Shown piece after piece: positions 33,307 through 44,099 of a DNA stretch of 64,000 bases. The translations under genes and the position numbers were made by a program. The stretch comes from Leptodactylus fallax (Eukaryota > Chordata > Amphibia > Anura > Leptodactylidae). The stretch lies in assembly GCA_947044405.1 (NCBI GenBank), contig CAMRHE010000461.1, positions 1,329,009 through 1,393,008 of the forward strand. The letters run 5' to 3'. The notes under the pieces were generated by a model. The model did no database searches. It saw only the letters and a program-made list of their open reading frames with translations, and was not told where the DNA came from. Numbering within the stretch: the stretch's first letter is position 1; every line of letters begins with the position of its first letter.

Positions 33307-33803
33307 TAGAGATGGGCGAACCAATTCATTTTGAGCCGGGTTCGACCCAAATATCCCAAATTGTTCATTTTTTAACAAAATCAAACAATTGGGGATTTGT
33401 CTCAGACAAACTAAAATGGCCACCGCGACATGCATTGTGGTCAATTATTGATTATAGGTGGAAAACCAGGGAAAGTGAAAAAAAAAAAAAAAAAAAAAAA
33501 ACATTTATACTCACTTGGTGACATCATGCGCCTAGGGTCACCGCTGAGACTTGTAATTGTCATATGACTTCACCAAGGAGACAAATAGAGAGCGCCAGAG
33601 ACTGTGAGGAGGCACAAAAGAGATGAGGGAAGGTGAGTATAAATGTTTTATAATTTTTACACCTCCCCTTGGCCTCAACCTATTGTACTCTACAATAATT
33701 TCACTTTTGGTTCTATCCAAACTTGTTTGATCTGAAATGAATCAGGAACCCAAGCACCCCGAACCTGAAACAAAACAAATCTTGGGAGGTTCACCAATCT
33801 CTA
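33307..33803. mobile_element. MITE with TAGAGATGGGCGAACC ends
   Basis: TAGAGATGGGCGAACC at the left and GGTTCACCAATCTCTA at the right are inverted. Inside, ACATTTATACTCACTTGG near 33502 and GGTGAGTATAAATGTTTT near 33634 are a second inverted pair. An A-run sits at 33479-33500. Same family as 27225 and, more distantly, 51447-51856. No coding capacity. From 33804 to 34560 nothing else is recognised. Confidence 0.6.
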
Positions 33804-34741
33804 ATGGCTAGGTATCTTCCAACAAAGCAGTGGAATCCACTACCCATCAGCAATTTGGTCAGGTGACCAAAGTCTTGCCTCATATTGCTGTTGCCGGGAC
33901 ACACATTCCCTTATAGATTCCTGACACTGGAAAGTAGTAGAAGGAGTAAGAGAGGCAGACGGTGATGATAATAATGACTATATGTTAGGTGTGGATGTGG
34001 TTTGCTTACTATCTTTGACACTGTCAATTTTACTATCCTAAATCAGCTGGTGATGACTATTTATGTGAGAACCCTCACTCAAGGTTGTGGCATCACTCTC
34101 AGATGTTAAATCCCCCTGTGACTGAGAGAGCCAAGTAATCAAAAACTTCATCTTCATTCTCAGGCAGCACCAACAAGACCACAAGTAGTGTTTCTGTTGC
34201 CACCCATATTCTTATTGTTAGTACTTGCAGTGGTGGATGGAGTGACAGTAGTGTGTATGTGTTTTCTCCTTGTTTAGCCTGTCCCTTGTCCTGATTACTT
34301 ACAGTCATTTTACTGTACTTCTTATTTATTAGTGATCGATGACAATTCTGACACTTTGTTTGTTTATTGTTATTTGTTTTTACAAAAAAACTGTACTTCA
34401 AAAAAATCAGGATAGAATTTGAGTTACATACTACATAACAGTCAGACTGGAGTGAATGACAGCAGTTTTTATTCACAAAAGGATGACCAGGCCAAAATAA
34501 TAACAAAATGCAAAGTGACTGAATAAAGATAAAAAGATAACATTTGGTACTGAAAGGGTAATGCTGGGATCACATCTGCATTCCCAGAAACAACCAAAAA
34601 TTGGCGGAAAAAAAAGTCCTGCATGGAGGACTTTTCTCTACACTGGTTTCAGCTTTGAAATGGCGGACACCCGAAAGATACCTGGCAGAACCCATTATAG
34701 TTAACGGTCCAAAAAACCTCTAAATCAAGTCAATATTCCAG

Positions 34742-34972
34742 AAGCCAGTTCTTGTCAACAAAAACATCAAGGACAGGCTCATACTCTGTAGAAAGTACAG
34801 GGATTGGACTGCAGAGGACTGGGGTAAAATTAATTAGTTATTCTATTTAGTAATTCTGATTATTCAAGAATGAGATGGTATCAGTCAGGATTTGGCTCAG
34901 AAGCTGATATTCAGCATGCTAGAATGAATTGTAGAAGTCCTGAAATACCAGGATCAACACAGTAAATATTGA
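34742..34972 (+). pseudogene. Remnant of DD35E Tc1-like transposase
   Basis: Plus strand reads KPVLVNKNIKDRLILCRKYR and DWTAEDWGK (compare KPLLSRKNIRDRLIFCKRYR in the intact copies). It then jumps to ISQDLAQKL and EVLKYQDQHSKY near the C-terminus. The whole catalytic domain is deleted and a stop interrupts the tail. It is preceded at about 34560-34730 by a fragment of the ATTATAG-type repeat. Older than the two intact DD35E copies. Confidence 0.75.
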
Positions 34973-35162
34973 GTCTTACCATGTTGACCCTTGTATTTCA
35001 AGATTTCTACAATTCACCTGAGTTTGCATAAATTTGATTTGTCAATAAAAGTTTAAAAATCATCTCGCCTCACAAAAAAATGGAATAAAGAATGGCAAAA
35101 AGCTTTATCAATAAAAAGTACAACTTGTCCTGCAAAAAACAAGCTCTCGACTAGCTCCTTAA

Positions 35163-36450
35163 CCCCTTAACGACCCAGGGCGTAATAATACGTCCTGAGT
35201 CGCATGACGATGTATGGAGAGCGCTCAGGAGCTGAGCGCTCTCCATACACCGCGGGTGCCGGCTGTATAATACAGCCAGGACCCGCAGCTAACAGCAGCG
35301 ATCGGTGCCTGCACCGATTGCGGCTGCTAACCCTTTAGATGCCGCGGTCAAACGCGACCGCGGCGTCTAAATTACGGAGCCGCCAAGGGCGCCGCCATTT
35401 TTACCTCATCGCCGCCCTCCAGAACATCATCGGAGGGCGGCGCTTGGTTGCCATGACAGCCGGGAGCCTATTGAAGGCTCCCAGGCCTGTCATTACAGTA
35501 TAGCTATTACACGATGCCAGAGGCATCGTCTAATAGCAGTGAAGGCATTTTGCTATTCGCTGCGATACAGTAGTATCGCAGTGAATAGTATGATCGATCA
35601 GACTCCCTAGGTTTCAAGGTCCCTAGGGAGTCTGATCATACAAGTAAAAGTATAAAAAAAAAAGTTTTTAAAAGTATGAAAAAATTAAAAAAAAACACAA
35701 AAGTTCAAATCACCCCCCTTTCCCTAGATCAGATATAAAAGTAAATAAACAAAAGTAAGCATAAACACTTTAGGTATCCCCGCGCTCCAAAATGCCCGAA
35801 CTATTAAAATATTAAAATATTTATCCCATATGGTGAACGGCGTAGCGGGGAAAAAAAATCAAAATGGCCAAATAGCGTTTTTTTCAACACTTTGTCTCCT
35901 ATAAAAAATTGAATAAAAAGTGATCAAACCATCAGATCTTTCCCCAAATGGTATCAATAAAATCGTCATGTTGTCCCGCATAAAAAGACGCCTTACCCAG
36001 CTCCATACATGTAAATATGAAAAAGTTACAGGTGACACAATATGGCGATGCAAAATTTTTTTTTCTATTTAGCAAAGTTTTCAATTTTTTAAAAGGTATC
36101 AAAACATTACAAATACTATATAAATTTGGTATCGCCGTGTTCGTACTGACCCGCAGAATACAGGTAACATGTCATTTTTACCACACAGTGAGTGGTGTAA
36201 AAATTAAACCCATATGAATTTGGCGCAAATGCAGTTTTTCTCCAATTGCACCTCATTCTGAATTTTTTTCCAGCTTCCCAGTACATTGCACAGCATATTG
36301 AATAGTGACATTACAAAGTACAATTTGTTTTGCAAACAATAAGCCATCATGTGACTCTGTGAACTGAGAAATGAAAAAGTTATGGCTCTTGGAATGTGGG
36401 GAGGGAAAAACGAAAATGCAAAAACAAAAAATGGCCAGGTCATTAAGGGG
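35163..36450. mobile_element. TTAA-flanked non-autonomous DNA element
   Basis: TTAA on both sides (35159-35162, 36451-36454) with inverted ends CCCCTTAACGACC and GGTCATTAAGGGG. The first 480 bp are GC-rich with at least four strong hairpins (for example GAGCGCTC around 35219, GCCGCGGTC/GACCGCGGC around 35341, GACTCCCTAG pairs around 35600); the rest is AT-rich. No ORF with a domain. TTAA targets fit Kolobok or piggyBac. Fragments of the family occur at 26510-26960 and probably 20390-20900 and 49880-50015. Confidence 0.75.
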
Positions 36451-36454
36451 TTAA

Positions 36455-37470
36455 ACAGAAAAATAAAAATGTTATACCTCAGAAGATGGCAATTGAAAAA
36501 CAATTGATTTTTGTCCCACAATGCCTTTTTATTCTGCAAAAGTAGTATAAGTTAAAAAAAAATGAATCTCATCCTGTAAAAAACAAACTCTCCTATGACT
36601 ACCTCAACAAATACAATGTAACAACAACTACACCCAAAATCACCTCATCCTTTAGGGCAAAGCCTGGTGAAACGAGAAGGGAAGGTATATGGACTGTATA
36701 AGCTGTGCAAGAGACAAAAAGGTAAAAAACAGGATTCGAGAGAAAAGACACCCCTAGAATGTCTACCCCATCCTAAGAGTTAGGGAGAATATAATGTGGA
36801 ATTTGTGCACCCAATGTATTCTGCACAATTTACATTTTTAATTTCCACCATCTGCTTTGCATTCATTTCTGGGATATTTGATGCAATACCTGTTGGATCT
36901 ACATACTACACAACTTGATAAATTCCTTGGGGTATCCAAAGTGGGGTTGCTTCCCAGGGGAATACACTTTTTTTGTAGATCAAGGCCTTTGCGATTGTGA
37001 CATGGCATCCAAAAACCAAGTTAAATTTGAACTATAAACGTGAAATTGCGCTTTTTCTTCTTTAGCTCCTAAAAATTAAAATGAAAAAAAAAAATGGGGT
37101 TAAAGCAACACTTTATTGAAAAAATATCATTTTTTATTTACACAGCCAAATTCTATGAAATACCTGTGGGGTCAAAATGTTAGCTATACCCCTTGATAAA
37201 TGAGGGGTTTAGTTTCCAGAATGGTGTCACATTAGGGGGATTTCCATTGTTTTGGTGCAATAAAAACTATTCTAGCAAACTCTGCCTCCAAAAGCCCAAT
37301 GACGCTCCTTCACTTCTGTACCCTGATGTGTGCCCAAATAGCAGTTTACATCCACATCCATACTAGGGAGAAATTGTGCAACAAACTGTGGGATGTATAT
37401 TATCCTTTGTAGAAAGGACTTCACACTTCTGAATAAAGTATATGCAGTTATAGTGTTTTATTCACATAAG
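36455..37470. other. Decayed TTAA-family-like sequence
   Basis: Phrases such as CTGTGGGGTCAAAATG, ACCCCTTGATAAAT and GCTCCTAAAAATTAAAATG look like the interior of longer relatives of the TTAA-flanked family. No coding sequence. A 17-bp inverted pair GTAGAAAGGACTTCACA (37409) / TGTGAAGTCCTTTCTAC (about 37696) brackets the hammerhead region that follows. Confidence 0.4.
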
Positions 37471-37525
37471 TGGTACAGAGCAACGTTTCGGCCGTTAATA
37501 CATGGCCTTCATCAGGCTCTATAAT
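37470..37525 (-). ncRNA. Hammerhead ribozyme motif (PLE type), copy 3
   Basis: Minus strand: CUGAUGA (37515-37509), stem II GGCC/GGCC with a 10-nt loop, GAAAC (37489-37485), then a GUU cleavage triplet (37484-37482). Stem I is strong: AUAGAGC before the core pairs with GCUCUGU after the cut over 7 bp (one U.G). Minimal stem III as in Penelope-like hammerheads. One unpaired A lies between CUGAUGA and stem II. No PLE coding sequence is adjacent; it lies between the inverted 17-bp pair at 37409 and 37696. Confidence 0.65.
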
Positions 37526-37876
37526 AAAAAGACAAAGTACAAGACGGTGAGCCGACAAGACATTTTGTGTAAATGATAAACACATCAATATATACAGTTA
37601 ATCATGTTGTTACTATTTTCATGATAATAGGTACCAGCGAAGTAAGGACATTGGACAAAGGTCTATGTTTCAAGGAAAAATCAAAGCAATACATGTGAAG
37701 TCCTTTCTACTGTACAATTGATATACTGGATTGGGTCCCTATCTTCACAGCATAGTTGAGTGCGGTCTACACCTTGTATTACGTATTTTATCCTTTAACG
37801 CCTTGTAAATGTGTACATTTTAGGGCTAAAAAATTACTAACTTTCAACTCCCTTTTTTAAATTCCTGTGAAACATT
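37526..37876. other. Unassigned, probably part of the hammerhead-bearing repeat
   Basis: AT-rich with no ORF; right part after 37710 is not recognised. Confidence 0.4.
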
Positions 37877-38418
37877 TAGGCTGAGGCCCCATGTTGCAAA
37901 AAGGCTAAGGCCCACGTAGCGGACCGCAGCAAAAAAGCACTGTGGGAAAAAACGTGACAGCAATGCATCACGTTTTTTTCCGCTGCGCTTTTCACAGACT
38001 TTCTGCTTCAATTATACCTATATGGAAACCGCCAGCGTTTCTGTTGGTATAATTGACATGTTGCGATTTCCAAAACCGCAACAGTTTTGGAAACCACAGT
38101 GTGCCTGCTGCACGTATTTCCCCGCAATGTGTGGATGGGATTCGGGGTTTTGCAGGGACTGTAAAACACAGCGGATTTTTCCGCTGTGTTTATGCTACGT
38201 GGCCCCTCCCCCGGCCAAATATAGCTTTTTTTGTTGCAGATTTTGATGCTTTTTTGAGCCAAAGCCAAGAATGGCTACAAAAGGAATGGGAAATATATAG
38301 GAAGTGCTTATACTTCTACCTTCTGCTCAATCCACTTCTGGCTTTGGCTCAAAAAAAAAAACACAGCAAAATCTGTAACAGAAAAGCTGCGTTTCTGCAA
38401 CATGGGGCCTTATCCTTA
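37877..38418. repeat. Nested MITEs of the GGCTAAGGCCCA family
   Basis: The outer copy starts TTAGGCTGAGGCCCCATGTT and ends with AACATGGGGCCTTATCC. Inside it, from about 37904 to 38214, a second copy starts GGCTAAGGCCCACGTAGCGG and ends with its inversion GCTACGTGGCCC. The interior of the outer copy resumes with the AGCCAAAGCCAAGAATGGC block. No genes. Open frames across it are incidental. Confidence 0.6.
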
Positions 38419-39892
38419 AAAGGGTTAACAAGCTTTATAAATGTTGTTTTGAATGATTTGAGGGGTGCAGTTTTGAAAATGTGTGATTTATGTCACGTTT
38501 CAGAAGTGAACTGGTCCATAATAAAATTGATATTGGAAATTTTCTTGAAATAGCTGTTTGACTTACAGTATAAGCTTTTTAAAGTCCTAAAAAATTAAAG
38601 GATGTTTAATTGATGCTGAAAACATAAAGCAGAGATAAGGTAGAGAATATTTATGAACTAATTTGGACGTTATGACTTTCTGAAAAAAATAAAAATTTCC
38701 TGTTTTCATAAATAAGTGCAAACCATATGGAATGTACAATGTGTCGCATAAATGGCATCAGAATCACTTAGATAAATGCATTTTGAAGTTATTATCAAAA
38801 AAATTGAAAGATGTCAAATTTGAAAATAGGGTCTAAGCCTTAAGGCTAAGCCTTAAGGCTAAGGCCCCATGTAGCGAGCCAGAGCCACATACACTGCGTA
38901 AAAGACTGTGGCAGAAACACATCCCAGTTTTTCCTCAGGGTTTTTCACAGAAAGTCCACAGCATTTCCGTAAGTATAGTTGACATGCAGTGATTTTTGCC
39001 ATAACGTTTCTTAAAGGGGTTTTCTCTGGAAAGAATCTCATCCTCACACTGCAGAACCCCTAGCATGTCAATTATTGCTAGGGGTTTAAGAACAATTTTC
39101 AACTTTGCAATGCAAAGTTTGAAAAACAAGTCAGTCAGCTGGTATTCATGTCCAGGTCCACTACCTTAATATTTAAGTAGTATCTAAATGCAATGTTAGC
39201 ATTTGCAGTTCACCACTAGTTGCTGGACCAGACCTGGACTCAAATTGTTTGCAAGCCCAGAAATTAACATATTTAATAACACCCCAGGTATTCTTCTATG
39301 AAATGAATCAGAAATGAGCAAACATAATTGTAATTGTAAGTGTAAGTAGATTTTTCATGGGGTGTATTCAGGCTTAATGCTTAAGGCAGCATGAGCTGTA
39401 AATATGGCTTTAGGAAGGTTTCAGAAACACTAGACCATATTTGTATGTAGGCTCAGAACCTAAGCTGGAACCATGAGCAGCAGGTTCAGCTGTAACATAT
39501 ATCTTATACCCTGCTGCGGTGACCAAGATCAGATATAAACTATATAGCATTTAATTCCTTGATAGTGACTGTGGCATATAAGAGGCCCCACACATCATGA
39601 TGGAAAGCGGCTGATACATTGTCATAGCAGTTGAGGGGTTAATCAATGTTTTTGATATGCCATTATTGTCTTCCTAATTGGCAGTCTTTAAGCACAAAGC
39701 TGACAGCCATATTATTATTTTATATTAGCTACATTAGTATTGTATTATATCAGTGATAAGAAAATCACATAATCACAATTACATTGTTTTAATAGATTAG
39801 ATAAGAATGTGTAATGCCAATCTTCTACCACTTGTAATAAGTCACTCAATTTACATGTGACTGGTAGTCAGCATATATTATGTCTATGCATA
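38419..39892. other. Unassigned, with one MITE fragment
   Basis: A partial AGGCTAAGGCCCCATGTAGC copy at about 38840-39010, in which CTTAAGGCTAAG is locally duplicated. The remainder shows no gene or element. Confidence 0.45.
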
Positions 39893-39894
39893 TA

Positions 39895-41459
39895 CAGTCA
39901 TGGCCAAAAGTTTTGAGAATGACACATATTATATTTTCACATGATCTGCTGCCCTCTGGTTTTTATGTGTGTTTGTCAGATGTTTTTATCACATACAGAA
40001 ATATAATTGCATTCATATTATGAGTAACAGAAGCTTATATTGACAGTTAGAATGAGTTAATGGAGCAAGTCAATATTTGCAGTGTTGACCCTTCTTCTTC
40101 AGGACCTCTGCAATTCTCCCTGGCATGCTCTCAATCAACTTCTGGACCAAATCCTGACTGATAGCAGTCCATTCTTGCAGAATCAATGCTTTAATTTTGT
40201 CTGAATTTGTTGGTTTTTGTTTGTCCATCCGTCTCTTGATGATTGACCACAAGTTCTCAATGGGATTAAGATCTGGGGAATTTCCAGGCCATGGACCCAA
40301 AATCTCTTTGTTTTGTTCCCTGAGCCATTTAGTTATCACCTTTGCTTTATGGCAAGGTGCTCCATCATGCTGGAAAAGGCATTGTTGAGCGCCAAACTGC
40401 TCTTGGACGGTTGGGAGAAGTTGCTCTTGGAGGACATTCTGGTACCATTCTTTATTCATGGCTGTGTTTTTAGGCAAGACTGTGAGAGAGCCGATTCCCT
40501 TGGCTGAGAAGCAACCCCACACATGAATGGTTTCAGGATGCTTTACAGTTGGCATGAGACAAGACTGGTGGTAGTGCTCACCTCTTCTTCTCCGAATAAG
40601 CTGTTTTCCAGATGTTCCAAACAATCGAAAATGGGATTCATCAGAGAAAATGACTTTACCCCAGTCCTCAGCAGTCCATTCCCTGTACCTTTTGCAGAAT
40701 ATCAGTCTGTCCCTGATGTTTTTTCTGGAGAGAAGTGGCTTCTTTGCTGCCCTTCTTGAGACCAGGCCTTGCTCCAAGAGTCTCCGCCTCACAGTGCGTG
40801 CAGATGCACTCACACCTGCCTGCTGCCATTCCTCAGCAAGCTCTGCACTGCTGGTAGCCCGATCCCGCAGCTGAAACACTTTTAAGAGACGATCCTGCCG
40901 CTTGCTGGTCTTTCTTGGGCACCCTGGAGCCTTTTTGGCACCAATGGAACCTCTCTCCTTGAAGTTCTTGATGATGCGATAGATTGTTGACTGAGGTGCA
41001 ATCTTTCTAGCTGCAATACTCTTCCCAGTTAGGCCATTTTTGTGCAGTGCAATGATGACTGCACATGTTTCTTTAGAGATAACCATGGTTAACAGAAGAG
41101 AAACAATGATGGCAAGCACCAGCCTCCTTTTAAAGTGTCCAGTGGTGTCATTCTTACTTAATCATGACAGATTGATCTCCAGCCCTGTCCTCATCAACAC
41201 CCACACCTGTGTTAATGGAGCAATCACTGAAACGATGTTAGGTGGTCCTTTTAAGGCAGGGCTGCAATGATGTTGAAATGTGTTTTGGGGGATAAAGTTC
41301 ATTTTCTAGGCAAATATTGACTTTGCAAGTAATTGCTGTTAAGCTGATCACTCTTTATAACATTCTGGAGTATATGCAAATTGCCATTAGAAAAACTGAA
41401 GCAGTAGACTTTGTAAAAATTAATATTTGTATCATTCTCAAAACTTTTGGCCATGACTG
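39895..41459 (-). mobile_element. Tc1-like DD35E transposon, complete, copy B
   Basis: TA at 39893-39894 and 41460-41461, same CAGTCATGGCCAAAAGTTTT ends as 17298-18864, opposite orientation, 1565 bp. Ends and ORF intact. Confidence 0.93.
40070..41086 (-). CDS. Tc1-like transposase (DD35E), intact, 338 aa
   Basis: Second intact copy of the DD35E transposase. The frame opens at 41119; the family start MVISKET is at 41086, giving 338 residues. Catalytic D149 (IFSDESHFRLFG), D241 (FQHDGAPCH) and E277 ([10 protein letters not shown]) are all present with 35 residues between the last two. It differs from the 17.7-kb copy at 11 of 338 positions (96.7% identical). Some differences look like private changes here (C8, C56, K in the segment before EILGPWPG), others in the first copy (P151, Q153). 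With two full ORFs and inverted orientation, the pair could act as source genes if transcribed; no promoter is identified. Confidence 0.92.
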   Translation of the reverse strand: MVISKETCAVIIALHKNGLTGKSIAARKIAPQSTIYRIIKNFKERGSIGAKKAPGCPRKTSKRQDRLLKVFQLRDRATSSAELAEEWQQAGVSASARTVRRRLLEQGLVSRRAAKKPLLSRKNIRDRLIFCKRYREWTAEDWGKVIFSDESHFRLFGTSGKQLIRRRRGEHYHQSCLMPTVKHPETIHVWGCFSAKGIGSLTVLPKNTAMNKEWYQNVLQEQLLPTVQEQFGAQQCLFQHDGAPCHKAKVITKWLREQNKEILGPWPGNSPDLNPIENLWSIIKRRMDKQKPTNSDKIKALILQEWTAISQDLVQKLIESMPGRIAEVLKKKGQHCKY

Positions 41460-41559
41460 TACTCATCTCAAGCTTTTATGATTTAAAGACAAGGCATAGA
41501 AAGTCCTAATGTGCTGACCAATGCTGACCAAAATTGTATACATTTGTGAGAACTTGTGA

Positions 41560-42085
41560 ATAAGAAGGATATAGCTGAACTAGAGAGGGTACAGAAGAAG
41601 ACAGCCAGGATAATTAATGTAATGGCTGGATTGCAGTACCAAGACAGATTATCAGTTATAAAAACTTATAACTGTATAGTTAAATTTATCAGAATACAAA
41701 CCATTTCGGGCAATCTAAGTAAGGTACAAAGTGCAAATATATACAAATATCTTTTCACTGATAAATGACCTGACAAGAGTAAAAAAGACTTCCCTATTAT
41801 TCAGATTGGACACTCTTAAATGTAAAATCAGTGAGACTATAGAACTCTCTGCCACAAGGTGTTGTCATTCTTTATTCATTAAATAAAGCTTAAGACGGGC
41901 TTCAATGCCTTCCTTGAAAAATATAATAATATTAAATTTATTATTATGATTGCTAGATTTGAAATTACAGTAAAATTTTCCCCTAATATGGCATAATTGT
42001 CATCTGTCTCCTCCTGGATCAGCTCAGTAGGATTATAGGTTGAACTTGATGGACCTGTAACTTCCAATTATGTAATTCATCCTGA
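41560..42085 (+). pseudogene. CR1-type LINE 3' end
   Basis: Plus strand reads ELERVQKKTARIINVMAGLQ and YQDRLSVIKTYN, the thumb-side tail after the RT in CR1-group LINEs, then decays. It ends with GGTTGAACTTGATGGACCTG, a familiar 3' terminus of vertebrate CR1-type LINEs. RT core and endonuclease are missing. Stops are frequent. Confidence 0.6.
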
Positions 42086-43374
42086 GGCCCCTACATTCTG
42101 TTCTTTTCCTTTAACACCTGCAAGGAGGTATGGGCTTTGCTGGTTGGATTCCAGCTCATTGACCCCAGAATAGTTGCTTGATCTTGGATATAGCAATAAT
42201 AAACTTATAGCAAAATCAGAAAGGTAGCTAGGCAAGCTGGAGGATAGGATGAATGTGACGTTAGAGACCTGGAGGGCTCCAAGGGGTCAGGAAGGGTCCA
42301 AGGGGCAAGGCACATAAAGAAAAACTCCAAGGTCATAGTCAGGATGGACACCCAATGAGGGTTGTGGCTAATAGCAAGGGGTTCAGGGCATATAGGAGAG
42401 GGCAACGCAATAAAAGGTTCCCTTGTTTATTAGACAACATGCTGCAGCCACCAACTTAAATGTGCCACTGTAATTAGACAAGGTAACAGCAGCAGTTGAA
42501 AGTATGTGTGCATGTTTTTCAATAATTTTTCTTCTCGTCTTGTCATACATCATTAATAATCTTAATTATCAACTAATTAGGCTTTTGTCTTATTTTATTT
42601 CTTCATCTTGACATTTGTAATTTACAACACTGTCTTTAACTGTCAACATCTTTCATATTCAATATCTTCTTGTAAAAAAAAAGGTGCATGTAATAAACTA
42701 AGAGAACATTACTGCAAACATTTGCTAAATAGAAAATCTAAATAACTACTAAGAATGTCTTTCATTTTTCTAATGAGTAAAACTATTTATAACCCATATT
42801 TCCTGACTGAAGTGATGTTCTAAAAGAGGGTATTTTGCTGTGTTTTTGCATATATCTATTAATATCTGTAATTTCCCAGAAGTGCTTTTCATTTAGTTTC
42901 ATAAGTTTTTAGTTGATTTTTTTTAATGTTCATGTTGTGCTGATGCCAAGAAAACATGATGTGAATTGTTTGTTCACAAAAATGTAATTTTATTAAACAG
43001 CCACTTTTTCATTCTTGTTGTTTTATATTGCATTTTTCACCACTTTTTCTCCTCAAGAGGATTACTCAAGTCATTACAGGAACACAGTGAAATGACAAAC
43101 TGTATTTTTTTGAAGACCTAGAAAATGTATACTTCTGTAATGCAGTATGATGACAAATAGAGATAACTAAACCAATTTGGAACTAACCAGCTTCAACCGA
43201 AATTTTCAAAAATTTAGTTTTTTCATGAAAATGAAACTATTGCAAATTAATATCAAATTAATTAAAATGGCTGCTGCCACATGTAACATATATATCATAT
43301 GATACCTGTAACCTAGGCAGGCTTCTTGCATCATTCAACAGCCTCTCAGCCAATCATGAATGGTGGATGGAGAG
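42086..43374. other. Unassigned
   Basis: AT-rich. A degenerate AGATAACTAAACCAATTTGG segment near 43161 resembles the AGAGATGGGYGAACC MITE ends. Nothing else recognised. Confidence 0.5.
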
Positions 43375-43930
43375 TGTAAGACAGCAGTCTAAAATCACTG
43401 ACGTACTACGCAAGTACCGTCCCCTGGTTACCTCAGTTTCTCGCAGTGTAGCCTATGCTTCGCCATCTAGCCATCCTCCTGCTACTGATGCACCTGTGCC
43501 AGCTCATAGGGCAGACTCGTCCTCCTTCTCAGTAACTTGAGTGTTTAACGAATATACTTGTGTGCCATGCCCAACCAATCCCTAGCAGCTCATATCTAGC
43601 TAAACCTGCTGTGTTTGGATTCCAGTTCCTGATAAGGGTTCATGTTTATTAACTGGTTGATTTTCAGTTTTGTGAATTCAGCTTGATTCCTGACTCCATT
43701 TTTGATACAGTCCTGAGCTACTGTTCTTCCATGTATAATTTTTGGTTTCCTATGACTTTTCTGCTGCATGCCCCTGACCTTCGGATTGGACTTGACTACA
43801 CTTTTGCCTGACCCTCTGGTGCTACATACCAGTGTCTCTCTTGCCTTTGGACAGCTGCCACCTACACCAGAACTATTTCTAGCAATAGAGACTTGGGGAC
43901 CACTTAGACAATGCTCTCAGGAATAACGCA
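43375..43930 (+). repeat. 5' LTR of the gypsy element
   Basis: Starts TGTAAGACAGCAG, parallel to TGTAACAACAG at 48953, and shares many blocks with the 3' LTR. The right boundary is approximate because the last 40 bp have diverged. A tRNA primer site cannot be named with confidence. Confidence 0.75.
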
Positions 43931-44099
43931 AAGTCAAACAGGTTAGGTGGCACAGTGGGTTCATGATCTGTAGATTCCTGAATCAGTGTCTAATTTACTT
44001 TGACCTACATGCACCGCAGTTTACTTTATATTGGGCCAAAATGGCATTCATTGTGTCCCTGTTTCTCTAAATTTCACACCATTTTTGAAGAACCTAGTT

